Source of the DNA: Gammaproteobacteria bacterium
GTDB lineage: Bacteria; Pseudomonadota; Gammaproteobacteria; DSM-16500
DNA: 9,069 nucleotides
Reading direction: 5' to 3'
Assembly: GCA_004322325.1 (NCBI GenBank)
Contig: SCTP01000110.1
Span: forward strand, 1 to 9,069
The position numbers were made by a program, and so were the translations under genes. The notes beneath the pieces were generated by a model. That model did no database searches, was not told where the DNA came from, and worked only from the letters and a program-made list of their open reading frames with translations. Positions 1 through 5,430 of this stretch are shown here, in pieces. Positions within the stretch are counted from its first letter, which is position 1. Each line of letters begins with the position of its first letter.

Positions 1-507
1 AGTCATCATTAATAAACCGCTTTTTGATATGCAATAAACCGGATACTCAGCAAGCGGCCGCTGGGCGTGAATATCAGTGATGTTAATAATTGCCCCTTTA
101 GTTGCCGCTAATAAAGGCGCAGCTGCTTGGCTTAAGAAAAAGGGAGCGCGGAGATTGCTATTGATCAAATCATCCCACGCCTGGTCTGTCACTTCACCCA
201 CGAAGGTACGATAAAACCGTGAAGCATTATTGACTAACACATCTAATCGCTGCCAAGCTTCCCCGGCTTGTTGAATCAAGGCTTTCTCGCAGCCTCGCTC
301 ACTCAATTCAGCACACACCAGGACAGCAGAGTGAGGACGTATTTGATTCAGCTCATCACACAATGCAGTAGCCGCTTCTTTAGAGGCATTATAATGCAAA
401 ACAATATTCATGCCGGCAGCATGTAAAACACGGGAAATTTCAGCACCAATACGTCTTGCTGCACCCGTAACCAGTGCAACTTTGGCATCTAACGAATTCT
501 TTGGCAT
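1..507 (-). CDS. Pteridine reductase (PTR1/FolM-type SDR), 3' end cut by window
   Basis: Reading leftward from ATG at 507, the frame stays open for 169 codons to the window edge, so the C-terminus is missing. It is a short-chain dehydrogenase with a Rossmann fold. The nucleotide-binding motif TGAARRIG lies at residues 14-21; the TGxxxRxG form is typical of PTR1/FolM rather than the TGxxxGxG of classical SDRs. HYNAS near residue 38 fits the NADPH-selective loop of that group, and NNAS is at 93-96. The catalytic set reads Asp145, Tyr158, Lys162, with the 13- and 4-residue spacings of trypanosomatid PTR1, where Asp replaces the usual SDR serine. Family members reduce dihydropterins (dihydromonapterin) and sometimes dihydrofolate in the cytosol. 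The start is supported by AGGAAAA about 6 nt upstream. It is divergent from a methyltransferase gene 38 nt away, and a PTPS-type pterin enzyme lies close by, which supports a pterin role. Exact substrate is inferred. Confidence 0.88.
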   Translation of the reverse strand, partial: MPKNSLDAKVALVTGAARRIGAEISRVLHAAGMNIVLHYNASKEAATALCDELNQIRPHSAVLVCAELSERGCEKALIQQAGEAWQRLDVLVNNASRFYRTFVGEVTDQAWDDLINSNLRAPFFLSQAAAPLLAATKGAIINITDIHAQRPLAEYPVYCISKSGLLMMT

Positions 508-532
508 AATGTTTTCCTTTTTATTCACTAAT

Positions 533-538
533 ATTATA
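533..538 (-). promoter_or_regulatory. Predicted -10 box of the pteridine reductase gene
   Basis: On the minus strand the 38-nt gap between the divergent genes carries a perfect TATAAT (plus-strand attata). It would start transcription near 526, just ahead of the AGGAAAA ribosome-binding site. No good -35 hexamer is seen at 16-18 nt, so it is only a candidate. The same AT-rich gap must also serve the rightward methyltransferase, for which no clear box or ribosome-binding site is visible. Confidence 0.4.
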
Positions 539-545
539 GACGCTT

Positions 546-1667
546 ATGACCCCATCTTCTAATTCATTAATACATTTCATTCGAGAAAAAATCGCTGCCG
601 CAGGCGGCCAGCTTTCTTTCGACCAGTTTATGGGATGCGCACTGTATCATCCCGAGTTTGGTTATTACAACTCTGCTCGCTTTGATATCGGCAAAGAAGG
701 GGACTTCATCACCGCGCCGGAAATTTCACCGTTATTTGCGCAATGTTTTGCTCGGCAATGTTTACAAATCTGGGCAACACTTCCTGAGCGCACTCTCTTG
801 GAGCTAGGTGCAGGCACGGGTCGGTTGGCACGGGATTTATTAAATGAATTCGATCGACTGGGTAGCCCGCCTGATCATTATTTTATCTATGAGCCCAACC
901 TCGGTTTGCGCAAAAAACAGCAAGCTTGCTTGCCATCAGCACGGGTTCAATGGCTGGATCACTTACCGAGTGAGTTCTCAGGCGTCATCGTCGCAAACGA
1001 AGTGTTAGATGCTCTTCCTGTGCATTGTTTTCGGATTGATAGAGATGGGGTCAAAGAACGATGTGTCATGTGGGAAAATAATGAATTTCAGTGGAAAATA
1101 AGCGTACCGACATCTGCTGAGTTGCGAGAAGAAATCGTCAAACTATGTGATTTATATGGACTAGAGACCGGCTATGAATCCGAGATTAATCTCAATTTAT
1201 CACCCTTTATTCAAGCCATCGCCGCTGCCTTAAAAGCAGGTGCCATTTTTTTTATCGATTATGGCTATGGGCAACGCGAGTATTATCACCCTCAACGCCG
1301 GCAGGGGACATTGACGTGTTTTTATCAACATCGCCATCATGCCAACCCATTGATATCAGTCGGATTACAAGACATCACAGCGCATGTTGATTTCACCCGA
1401 GTCGCTGAAAGTGCTGTGCAATATGGATGCGATGTCCTGGGCTACACGACGCAAGCTGCTTTTCTGCTCGCCTGCGGCTTAATGGAATTGGCAGCCGAGG
1501 CAGAAAAAAACCTCTCAGCAGCAGATGAATTTGCATTACATCAAGCCATTAAGCTATTAACCCTGCCGACAGAAATGGGCGAACGAATCAAAGTGATGGC
1601 CTTAGGGAAACAGCTTGGCTCACCGCTAGTCGGGTTTGATTTACAGGATAGAAGACGCGATTTATAA
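546..1667 (+). CDS. SAM-dependent methyltransferase, MidA/NDUFAF7 family (DUF185)
   Basis: A 373-aa class I methyltransferase of the COG1565 family, of typical length. Visible landmarks are the N-terminal ALYHPEFGYY (32-41), the family hallmark GDFITAPEIS (52-61), the SAM-binding glycine loop ELGAGTG (86-92), NEVLDALPVHCF (151-162) and a C-terminal EMGERIKVMAL block. The mitochondrial relative NDUFAF7 dimethylates an arginine of complex I subunit NDUFS2, and Dictyostelium MidA is also needed for complex I. The bacterial substrate is not settled, so the target here is unknown. The gene lies between a pteridine reductase (divergent) and a PTPS-like gene whose likely start is 46 nt after this stop. 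The ATG at 546 lacks a recognisable Shine-Dalgarno sequence (upstream is TATAGACGCTT). However, the N-terminus from that codon aligns with the usual family start, so I keep it. Family assignment is firm; function is inferred. Confidence 0.92.
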   Translation: MTPSSNSLIHFIREKIAAAGGQLSFDQFMGCALYHPEFGYYNSARFDIGKEGDFITAPEISPLFAQCFARQCLQIWATLPERTLLELGAGTGRLARDLLNEFDRLGSPPDHYFIYEPNLGLRKKQQACLPSARVQWLDHLPSEFSGVIVANEVLDALPVHCFRIDRDGVKERCVMWENNEFQWKISVPTSAELREEIVKLCDLYGLETGYESEINLNLSPFIQAIAAALKAGAIFFIDYGYGQREYYHPQRRQGTLTCFYQHRHHANPLISVGLQDITAHVDFTRVAESAVQYGCDVLGYTTQAAFLLACGLMELAAEAEKNLSAADEFALHQAIKLLTLPTEMGERIKVMALGKQLGSPLVGFDLQDRRRDL

Positions 1668-1674
1668 ACTTGTG

Positions 1675-1680
1675 TATAAT
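1675..1680 (+). promoter_or_regulatory. Predicted -10 box ahead of the PTPS-III gene
   Basis: A perfect TATAAT lies 7 nt after the methyltransferase stop and about 34 nt before the preferred GTG start at 1714. It would give a leader of roughly 27 nt containing the GAGG ribosome-binding site at 1701-1704. No convincing -35 element is seen 16-18 nt upstream. If it works, the PTPS-like gene can be expressed independently of the methyltransferase. Confidence 0.4.
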
Positions 1681-1713
1681 CGCTGGCCTAATTTAGAACA
1701 GAGGTATTCGAGG

Positions 1714-2241
1714 GTGCGTTGCGCTAGTTTAACCATACACAAAGAAGAATTTTCTTTTTCTGCTGGTCATTTTACGATTTTTTCCGCCACGGAGCGGGAA
1801 CAATTGCACGGGCATAATTATTCTGTCAGTGTGTCTTTCAAATTTAATATTGAACACAATGGCTTATCGTTTGATTATCGTCATTATAAGAAAAAAATTC
1901 TCGCCCTTTGTGATCAACTGGATCGTCATTTTTTATTGCCTAGCCAATCGCCTTATCTTCAGGTGGAGGCAGAAGGGGATTATTGGATTGCGCATTTTAA
2001 TCAGAAAAAAATCCCTTTTCTGAAAGAAGATGTGATCTTATTACCGCTTACTAATATTACCATTGAAGAATTATCCCATTGGTTTTTGCAGCAGATTATC
2101 GCTGAGCAAGCGACACTTCCTCAGCATGCGATTCATGGCATTACGGTAGAGGTTTATAACGGGCCGGGTCAATCAGCTGGCGCGAGTATCGCTAATATGC
2201 CATTTGTGAAAGAAGCGGTGCACGACGGGCGCGAAGATTAA
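1714..2241 (+). CDS. 6-pyruvoyltetrahydropterin synthase-like protein, PTPS-III type (ExxHGH)
   Basis: A PTPS/QueD-fold protein of 175 aa from the preferred GTG start. Zinc ligands are His19 (in FSAGHF), His32 and His34 (HGHNY). Classical PTPS and QueD carry a catalytic Cys a few residues before HGH. Here that stretch reads REQLHGH, with no Cys and with Glu29 three residues ahead. The E-x-x-H-G-H form is the hallmark described for PTPS-III, which cleaves dihydroneopterin triphosphate to 6-hydroxymethyldihydropterin and bypasses FolB in folate synthesis. LDRHFLLP and VILLPLTNITIEELS continue the family pattern, and VYNGPGQSAG is near the C-terminus. GTG 1714 is chosen because GAGG lies 9 nt upstream and the conserved core begins shortly after. 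An in-frame TTG at 1636 would overlap the methyltransferase and give 201 aa. The last 23 codons overlap the opposite-strand gene. The neighbouring pteridine reductase supports a folate/pterin role. The fold is certain; the PTPS-III activity is inferred from the motif. Confidence 0.86.
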   Translation: MRCASLTIHKEEFSFSAGHFTIFSATEREQLHGHNYSVSVSFKFNIEHNGLSFDYRHYKKKILALCDQLDRHFLLPSQSPYLQVEAEGDYWIAHFNQKKIPFLKEDVILLPLTNITIEELSHWFLQQIIAEQATLPQHAIHGITVEVYNGPGQSAGASIANMPFVKEAVHDGRED

Positions 2242-2523
2242 ACCAATAATCAAGATAAAAAGTAGTCCGCTAAAAAGCGCATAAAATCCTGCAAATAGCT
2301 TGCCGACGGAGGTGTGGAGAGGGGTTAAGGGTCCCATACCGGATAAAATCATGGAGGCATTGGCGAAAGCATCGATCCAGGACATCTCTTCGGTAAGATG
2401 ATAACCGAGCATGCCAATGAATAAAGCGATGGTAATCAAGCATAGGCCGATACCCGTGCTTGTAAGGAGCCGCAGAATAAATCGATGTCTTGGGGCTAAA
2501 GGTTCATGAAATTTTTCAGTCAT
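2173..2523 (-). CDS. Small two-helix membrane protein, K+-channel-pore-like with degenerate filter
   Basis: 116 aa with two membrane helices (about 20-42 and 74-99) separated by a re-entrant-looking segment. The order helix, pore-helix-like DAFANASMIL (51-60), filter-like SGMGPLTP (61-68), then GKLFAGFYALF (74-84) and a second helix matches the two-transmembrane pore module of K+ channels, where the filter normally reads TVGYGD-x-x-P. Here the signature is replaced by SGMGP, so K+ selectivity cannot be assumed. No RCK or other ligand domain follows; the protein ends soon after helix 2 with a basic tail. The start lies 3 nt after the stop of the DUF1622 gene, so the two are almost surely one operon. 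The ribosome-binding site is weak (AGAGTGA). The 3' end overlaps the convergent PTPS-like gene by 69 nt. Resemblance to channels is seen in the pattern; transport of any ion is inference. Confidence 0.78.
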   Translation of the reverse strand: MTEKFHEPLAPRHRFILRLLTSTGIGLCLITIALFIGMLGYHLTEEMSWIDAFANASMILSGMGPLTPLHTSVGKLFAGFYALFSGLLFILIIGLIFAPVVHRFFHKWHISDTRAS

Positions 2524-2526
2524 TTA

Positions 2527-2871
2527 TCACTCTTTACTCAAAGACATGAGTTCACGGTTAATGGAAAAACTCAGCAAGGTGCGAACGATCACAATGATCG
2601 CCAGTAAGCCGACCGCATAATAATCTGGCGTGGTGGTCGTGCCGATTAAATCAGCCGCGACGATAAATTCCAAACCCAAAATAAGAATACGGCCTAAATT
2701 CAAGCGAATAGTATTGATTTTTTCACCTTGGGTAACTAATTGGCCTGACAGCAGATAATACAAATATTGAGCCAAAGCGACGATCACACCGGAGAGAATA
2801 ATTAAGACCCCAATCGCTGAGACACTGCGTTGAACGATTAACAAGACGGTATGGAGAACCTGCCAATCCAT
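2527..2871 (-). CDS. DUF1622 family membrane protein
   Basis: 114 aa, with three predicted membrane helices (about 16-41, 58-78 and 85-104). The central stretch IRLNLGRILILGLEFIVAAD (55-74) followed by VRTLLSFSINREL (96-108) is the recognisable core of DUF1622 (COG4828), a widespread inner-membrane family of unknown function. The length is normal for the family. The start is clear: AGGAGG sits 9 nt ahead of ATG 2871. It is the first gene of a leftward pair; the small channel-like gene begins 3 nt after its stop. It is divergent from the membrane-protein gene at 2962, with about 90 nt between the starts for both promoters. No function is proposed. Confidence 0.85.
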   Translation of the reverse strand: MDWQVLHTVLLIVQRSVSAIGVLIILSGVIVALAQYLYYLLSGQLVTQGEKINTIRLNLGRILILGLEFIVAADLIGTTTTPDYYAVGLLAIIVIVRTLLSFSINRELMSLSKE

Positions 2872-2880
2872 GCTTTGTTC

Positions 2881-2886
2881 CCTCCT
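2881..2886 (-). promoter_or_regulatory. Strong Shine-Dalgarno sequence of the DUF1622 gene
   Basis: The plus-strand cctcct reads AGGAGG on the minus strand, a near-perfect anti-16S match 9 nt before ATG 2871. It fixes the start of the operon and suggests efficient translation of its first gene compared with the weak site before the second. Confidence 0.75.
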
Positions 2887-2961
2887 GACATGAAGATTTA
2901 TTTTATCATAAACAAAACTTGGGTATAGTAAGGGAATTGCTCATTTTAACCTGGAGGCATG

Positions 2962-3417
2962 ATGAACTGTTTAACGAATGAATGCTTTAAAAAACTGACG
3001 ATTATTTTCTGGATGCTATGGTGGTTAGCGGCATTTTGGACAGATTTAAGCGGCGGTCTCGCACATCTTGGGGTGATACAAACCACGACGTGGATCTCTG
3101 ATAGCAATTATCCTTTCCTCATCAACTCGCTGCAAATTTACCCTCTACCAACCTGGCTGCCGCCGCTTTTCTTTATCGGCATTGTGGTATGGCTTGCGAT
3201 TTCCTTTTTCGCTTTCTTGTGGGCTTGTTTTGCATTGGGGCAGCCTAGCACTGTTTGGATGTCACGTGCACGAGCAGCCTATATCCTTTCACTTTTATTG
3301 TGGATGGCCTTCTTCCTGGCCGATCAGATGATTTTCAAATTTGATTTGGAAGAGAATCATATGGTGCAAGGAGGATTTGAATTTTTATGTTTCTTGGCAT
3401 TATATTTATTGCCGTAA
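2962..3417 (+). CDS. Unrecognised four-helix integral membrane protein
   Basis: About 151 aa, very hydrophobic and rich in Trp, Phe and Leu. Helices are predicted at roughly residues 12-38, 66-92, 105-127 and 137-151; the last ends at the C-terminus. I do not recognise a family and see no catalytic motif. Polar positions are concentrated in the loop after helix 1 (TTTWISDSNYPF) and in the acidic loop FDLEENH before helix 4. Two adjacent ATG codons, 2959 and 2962, could start it. GGAGG at 2953-2957 is only 1 nt from the first and 4 nt from the second, so I prefer 2962. A TATAGT at 2924-2929 is a possible -10 box. The gene is followed after 13 nt by a perfect inverted repeat and then by an MFS exporter in the same direction, so the two may share a transcript if that hairpin is read through. 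Confidence 0.75.
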   Translation: MNCLTNECFKKLTIIFWMLWWLAAFWTDLSGGLAHLGVIQTTTWISDSNYPFLINSLQIYPLPTWLPPLFFIGIVVWLAISFFAFLWACFALGQPSTVWMSRARAAYILSLLLWMAFFLADQMIFKFDLEENHMVQGGFEFLCFLALYLLP

Positions 3418-3430
3418 AAATTTTCCCTAC

Positions 3431-3463
3431 AAACTATCTGGTACGTGGTACCAGATAGTTTTT
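3431..3463 (+). terminator. 14-bp perfect inverted repeat with T-run: terminator or operator
   Basis: Arms 3431-3444 and 3448-3461 are perfectly complementary over 14 bp around a 3-nt loop, and the right arm runs into five consecutive T (3459-3463). This is the form of an intrinsic terminator for the membrane-protein gene. The stem is less GC-rich than usual, and the MFS reading frame begins immediately after it, leaving no room for a separate promoter downstream. The perfect symmetry is also compatible with a repressor operator: a weak -35/-10 pair (TTGCCG at 3409-3414, AACTAT at 3432-3437, 17-nt spacing) would place it across the transcription start. Confidence 0.6.
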
Positions 3464-3473
3464 GAGTAAAAAA

Positions 3474-4697
3474 ATGCAAGAAGAAAAACAACAACTATTT
3501 ATCATCTTATTAATTACCTTTATTGGATTTGTCGGTGCCTCCATCGCCTACCCGATATTTCCGCCGTTATTTTTACATCCCACACTAGGCTCGATTATTC
3601 CTAGCACGTGGAGTGATCACACACGAAGTATTTTACTTGGTGTTGCGTTAGCGGCTTATCCGTTAGGTCAGTTTATCGGCTCACCCATTCTGGGTGGTTG
3701 CTCTGATCGATACGGACGTAAACGCATTTTAATGTTCAGTCTTGCGGGGAGCATGATAGGTTATTTATTTACCGCTTTGTCATTGCAGCTCAATTGGATA
3801 GGGGCATTGCTAGCGAGTCGATTTTTAACAGGATTAATGGAAAGTAATCTTGCGATTGCACGCGCGATGGTGACTGATTTAAACAGCATTAGTAAATATA
3901 AAAGTTTTGGCAGAATTAATGGTGTAGCAGCGATTGGTTATGTGATGGGGCCAATATTAGGTGGATTTCTGTCGGAAAGAAATTTAGTTTCTTGGTTTTC
4001 GTTTGCTTTTCCTTTTTATTTAGCTACCTTTTTTTCGATTATCACACTCTTATTGGCTGCAAAAAAACTGACAGAGAAAAAACATGAAATCACTTATCCG
4101 ATTGTCTCGATATGGCAGCGCTTTAATCTAATCGCACGAATTAAAGCGCTGTTTAAAACGAGCGTCAATTTAAAACATTTATTACTCATCAGTACCATTT
4201 TTACTTTTGCGGTGGATATTTTTTATGAATTTGGGCCAGTGTATTTAACTGGGCTATGGTCAATGACACCTGCAGGGATTGCGGTTTATAACGGCATATT
4301 ATCGCTCACACTTGCGATTGGTAGCGGATGGCTCACGCATCGATTATCACTTTATTTTTCGGCTGAACGAATTATCATCATCGGCATGTTTATAACAGCA
4401 ATGATACTTGGCTTGATGGTGGTTTGGCCGTCACTCATTTTTGCTTTCATCTTATTTGGTTTAGTGGGGTTAAGTATTGCGGTGGTAAATGTGAATATTA
4501 CTATCCAAATTTCCAACACAGCAGATAAGTCTATCCAAGGTGAAGCGATGGGTACGCAGCTGAGTTTACGCATGTTAGGTGATGCGCTGATTTGTTTGGT
4601 GGGCGGGTTTGTGATTATTGCTTCCGTTGCGTTGCCAATAGCGGCAGGATGTATGATAGCGCTGATGGCGGCGGGGATGTATGGGAGAAAATTATGA
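3474..4697 (+). CDS. MFS transporter, TetA/multidrug-exporter-like
   Basis: 407 aa from ATG 3474, a usual length for 12-helix drug:H+ antiporters. MFS motif A is intact in the loop after helix 2 as GGCSDRYGRKR (about residues 74-84), preceded by YPLGQFIGSPIL. GYVMGPILGGFLSER is the proline/glycine-rich motif C-like stretch in helix 5, typical of exporters. A long basic loop (KKLTEKKHEI and following) separates the two six-helix halves. There is an extended first periplasmic loop, about residues 34-50. The substrate cannot be told from sequence. An in-frame TTG at 3462 is possible but lies inside the T-run of the hairpin and has no ribosome-binding site; GAG is 7 nt ahead of ATG 3474. The stop overlaps the start of a GNAT acetyltransferase (ATGA), so the two are translated together. 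This suggests they act on the same or related small molecules, as inference. Confidence 0.9.
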   Translation: MQEEKQQLFIILLITFIGFVGASIAYPIFPPLFLHPTLGSIIPSTWSDHTRSILLGVALAAYPLGQFIGSPILGGCSDRYGRKRILMFSLAGSMIGYLFTALSLQLNWIGALLASRFLTGLMESNLAIARAMVTDLNSISKYKSFGRINGVAAIGYVMGPILGGFLSERNLVSWFSFAFPFYLATFFSIITLLLAAKKLTEKKHEITYPIVSIWQRFNLIARIKALFKTSVNLKHLLLISTIFTFAVDIFYEFGPVYLTGLWSMTPAGIAVYNGILSLTLAIGSGWLTHRLSLYFSAERIIIIGMFITAMILGLMVVWPSLIFAFILFGLVGLSIAVVNVNITIQISNTADKSIQGEAMGTQLSLRMLGDALICLVGGFVIIASVALPIAAGCMIALMAAGMYGRKL

Positions 4698-5260
4698 CTA
4701 AACCACCTTTTCACTTCATATTTAAGCCTGCCATTGAACCGCAACGAGCGCTTATTCATGGGTGGTTACAACAAGACTATATTCGTGAATGGATTCATGG
4801 TCAGGGATTGCAGAATACGCTATTGGGTTTGGAAAAGTTTTTTCAGCAAAAAACGCCGGATTCTCAGTCTACTATTACTCAACATTGGATTGGTTATGAT
4901 GGCAATAAGCCTTTCGTTTATCTGCTAGTTTCTCCTGTCTTGAAGAGTGCAGATAATGAATATGCTAACTATAGCGAGATGGAAGGGCGGGCTATTACAT
5001 TGGATATTTTTATTGGTGATAGGGAATATTTAGGCAAAGGTTTGGCGAGTGAGGTGATTAAAGCATTTTTGTTAAGCCAATGTTTGGATGTCGCTGAGGT
5101 TTTTATTGATCCAGAAAAGAGTAACAAGAGAGCGGTGCATGTTTATCAGAAGACAGGGTTTCGTATTGTGGGTGAATTTATTGCTGCGTGGCATCCTGTT
5201 CCGCATTATATTATGAAGCTTGAGATGAGAAATTTTGATGAAATAAAAATTGATATTTAA
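4694..5260 (+). CDS. GNAT N-acetyltransferase, AAC(6')-Ib/siderophore-acyltransferase-like
   Basis: 188 aa. The start ATG at 4694 overlaps the MFS stop by 4 nt, with GGGAGA about 6 nt upstream; longer in-frame starts inside the MFS gene are not needed. The N-terminal LIHGWLQQDYIREWI (20-34) matches the Trp-containing opening of the AAC(6')-Ib and IucB/MbtK-like branch. The acetyl-CoA-binding motif A spans about 103-126, with the pyrophosphate loop YLGKGLASE (112-120). DPEKSNKRAVHVYQKTGF (139-156) is the conserved motif B/C region of the same branch. The predicted reaction is transfer of an acetyl or acyl group from CoA to an amine in the cytosol. Candidates are aminoglycoside-like compounds or a lysine-derived siderophore precursor; the sequence does not decide. 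Coupling to an exporter fits either resistance or export of a modified metabolite. The family is secure, the substrate unknown. Confidence 0.87.
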   Translation: MTKPPFHFIFKPAIEPQRALIHGWLQQDYIREWIHGQGLQNTLLGLEKFFQQKTPDSQSTITQHWIGYDGNKPFVYLLVSPVLKSADNEYANYSEMEGRAITLDIFIGDREYLGKGLASEVIKAFLLSQCLDVAEVFIDPEKSNKRAVHVYQKTGFRIVGEFIAAWHPVPHYIMKLEMRNFDEIKIDI

Positions 5261-5294
5261 TGGTGTAGCTAATGATTGGTATTGCAAAATACTT

Positions 5295-5300
5295 TATAAT
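5295..5300 (+). promoter_or_regulatory. Predicted -10 box of the structured RNA at 5307
   Basis: A perfect TATAAT sits in a very AT-rich stretch (13 G/C in 5261-5310) directly before the abrupt switch to GC-rich sequence near 5311. The expected start is about 5306-5308. The -35 region is weak (TGATTG at 5273-5278, 16-nt spacing). Confidence 0.45.
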
Positions 5301-5306
5301 TAAGAT

Positions 5307-5430
5307 GTAACCTGCTCTGCTTTTAGCATCAGGCATGCGAGACTGTACAAAGGTCCGCCCAGTACAGCCGGCCCAATGCAGAGACGACAATCTGCGTTGG
5401 AGCTGAGTTCAGGCCTCTTATGAGGCCTTT
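5307..5430 (+). ncRNA. Candidate structured non-coding RNA, unnamed
   Basis: Between the GNAT gene and the convergent NYN gene, 5311-5410 has 56 G/C out of 100, against 13 of 50 in the preceding stretch. It folds into several hairpins by eye. CTGTAC (5343-5348) pairs with GTACAG (5362-5367). A 10-bp stem pairs 5373-5382 with 5391-5400 around the 8-nt loop GACGACAA, with one G-U pair. GCAT (5326-5329) pairs with ATGC (5335-5338). The segment is preceded by TATAAT and ends in a 7-bp hairpin plus TTT. CTCTGC (5315-5320) could also pair with GCAGAG (5378-5383), competing with the 10-bp stem, so alternative folds are possible. I do not recognise a known RNA family. A 23-codon frame from 5335 has no good ribosome-binding site. 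Expression and strand are inferred. Confidence 0.42.
5411..5430 (+). terminator. Short terminator-like hairpin overlapping the NYN stop
   Basis: AGGCCTC (5411-5417) and GAGGCCT (5422-5428) form a 7-bp GC-rich stem with loop TTAT, followed only by TTT counting the last stem base. It suits the end of the rightward RNA but is weak because the T-run is short. The minus strand has no T-run after the hairpin, so it is not a good terminator for the NYN gene. Its right arm contains the last sense codons of NYN and its loop contains the NYN stop. Confidence 0.45.

Noticed and set aside
1829..2023. 64-codon rightward frame inside the PTPS-III gene
   Set aside because: Out-of-frame shadow of a conserved gene; basic and low-complexity sequence with no family pattern.
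4592..4693. N-terminal extension of the GNAT frame into the MFS gene
   Set aside because: No family similarity before residue 1 at ATG 4694, which has a good ribosome-binding site and the classic ATGA overlap.
4352..4759. 135-codon leftward frame antisense to the end of the MFS gene
   Set aside because: Opposite-strand shadow of transmembrane helices; the MFS and GNAT frames on the other strand are clearly the real ones.
5072..5287. 71-codon leftward frame over the end of the GNAT gene
   Set aside because: Antisense shadow, no ribosome-binding site and no recognisable motif.
5331..5400. Short resemblances (GCATGC, GGTCCG, GACGACA) to enterobacterial 6S RNA
   Set aside because: Only scattered hexamer-level matches in different structural contexts, and the segment is much shorter than 6S RNA; not enough to call it.
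5335..5406. 23-codon small frame within the GC-rich RNA candidate
   Set aside because: No adequate Shine-Dalgarno spacing, and the same bases are better explained by RNA stems; kept only as a note.
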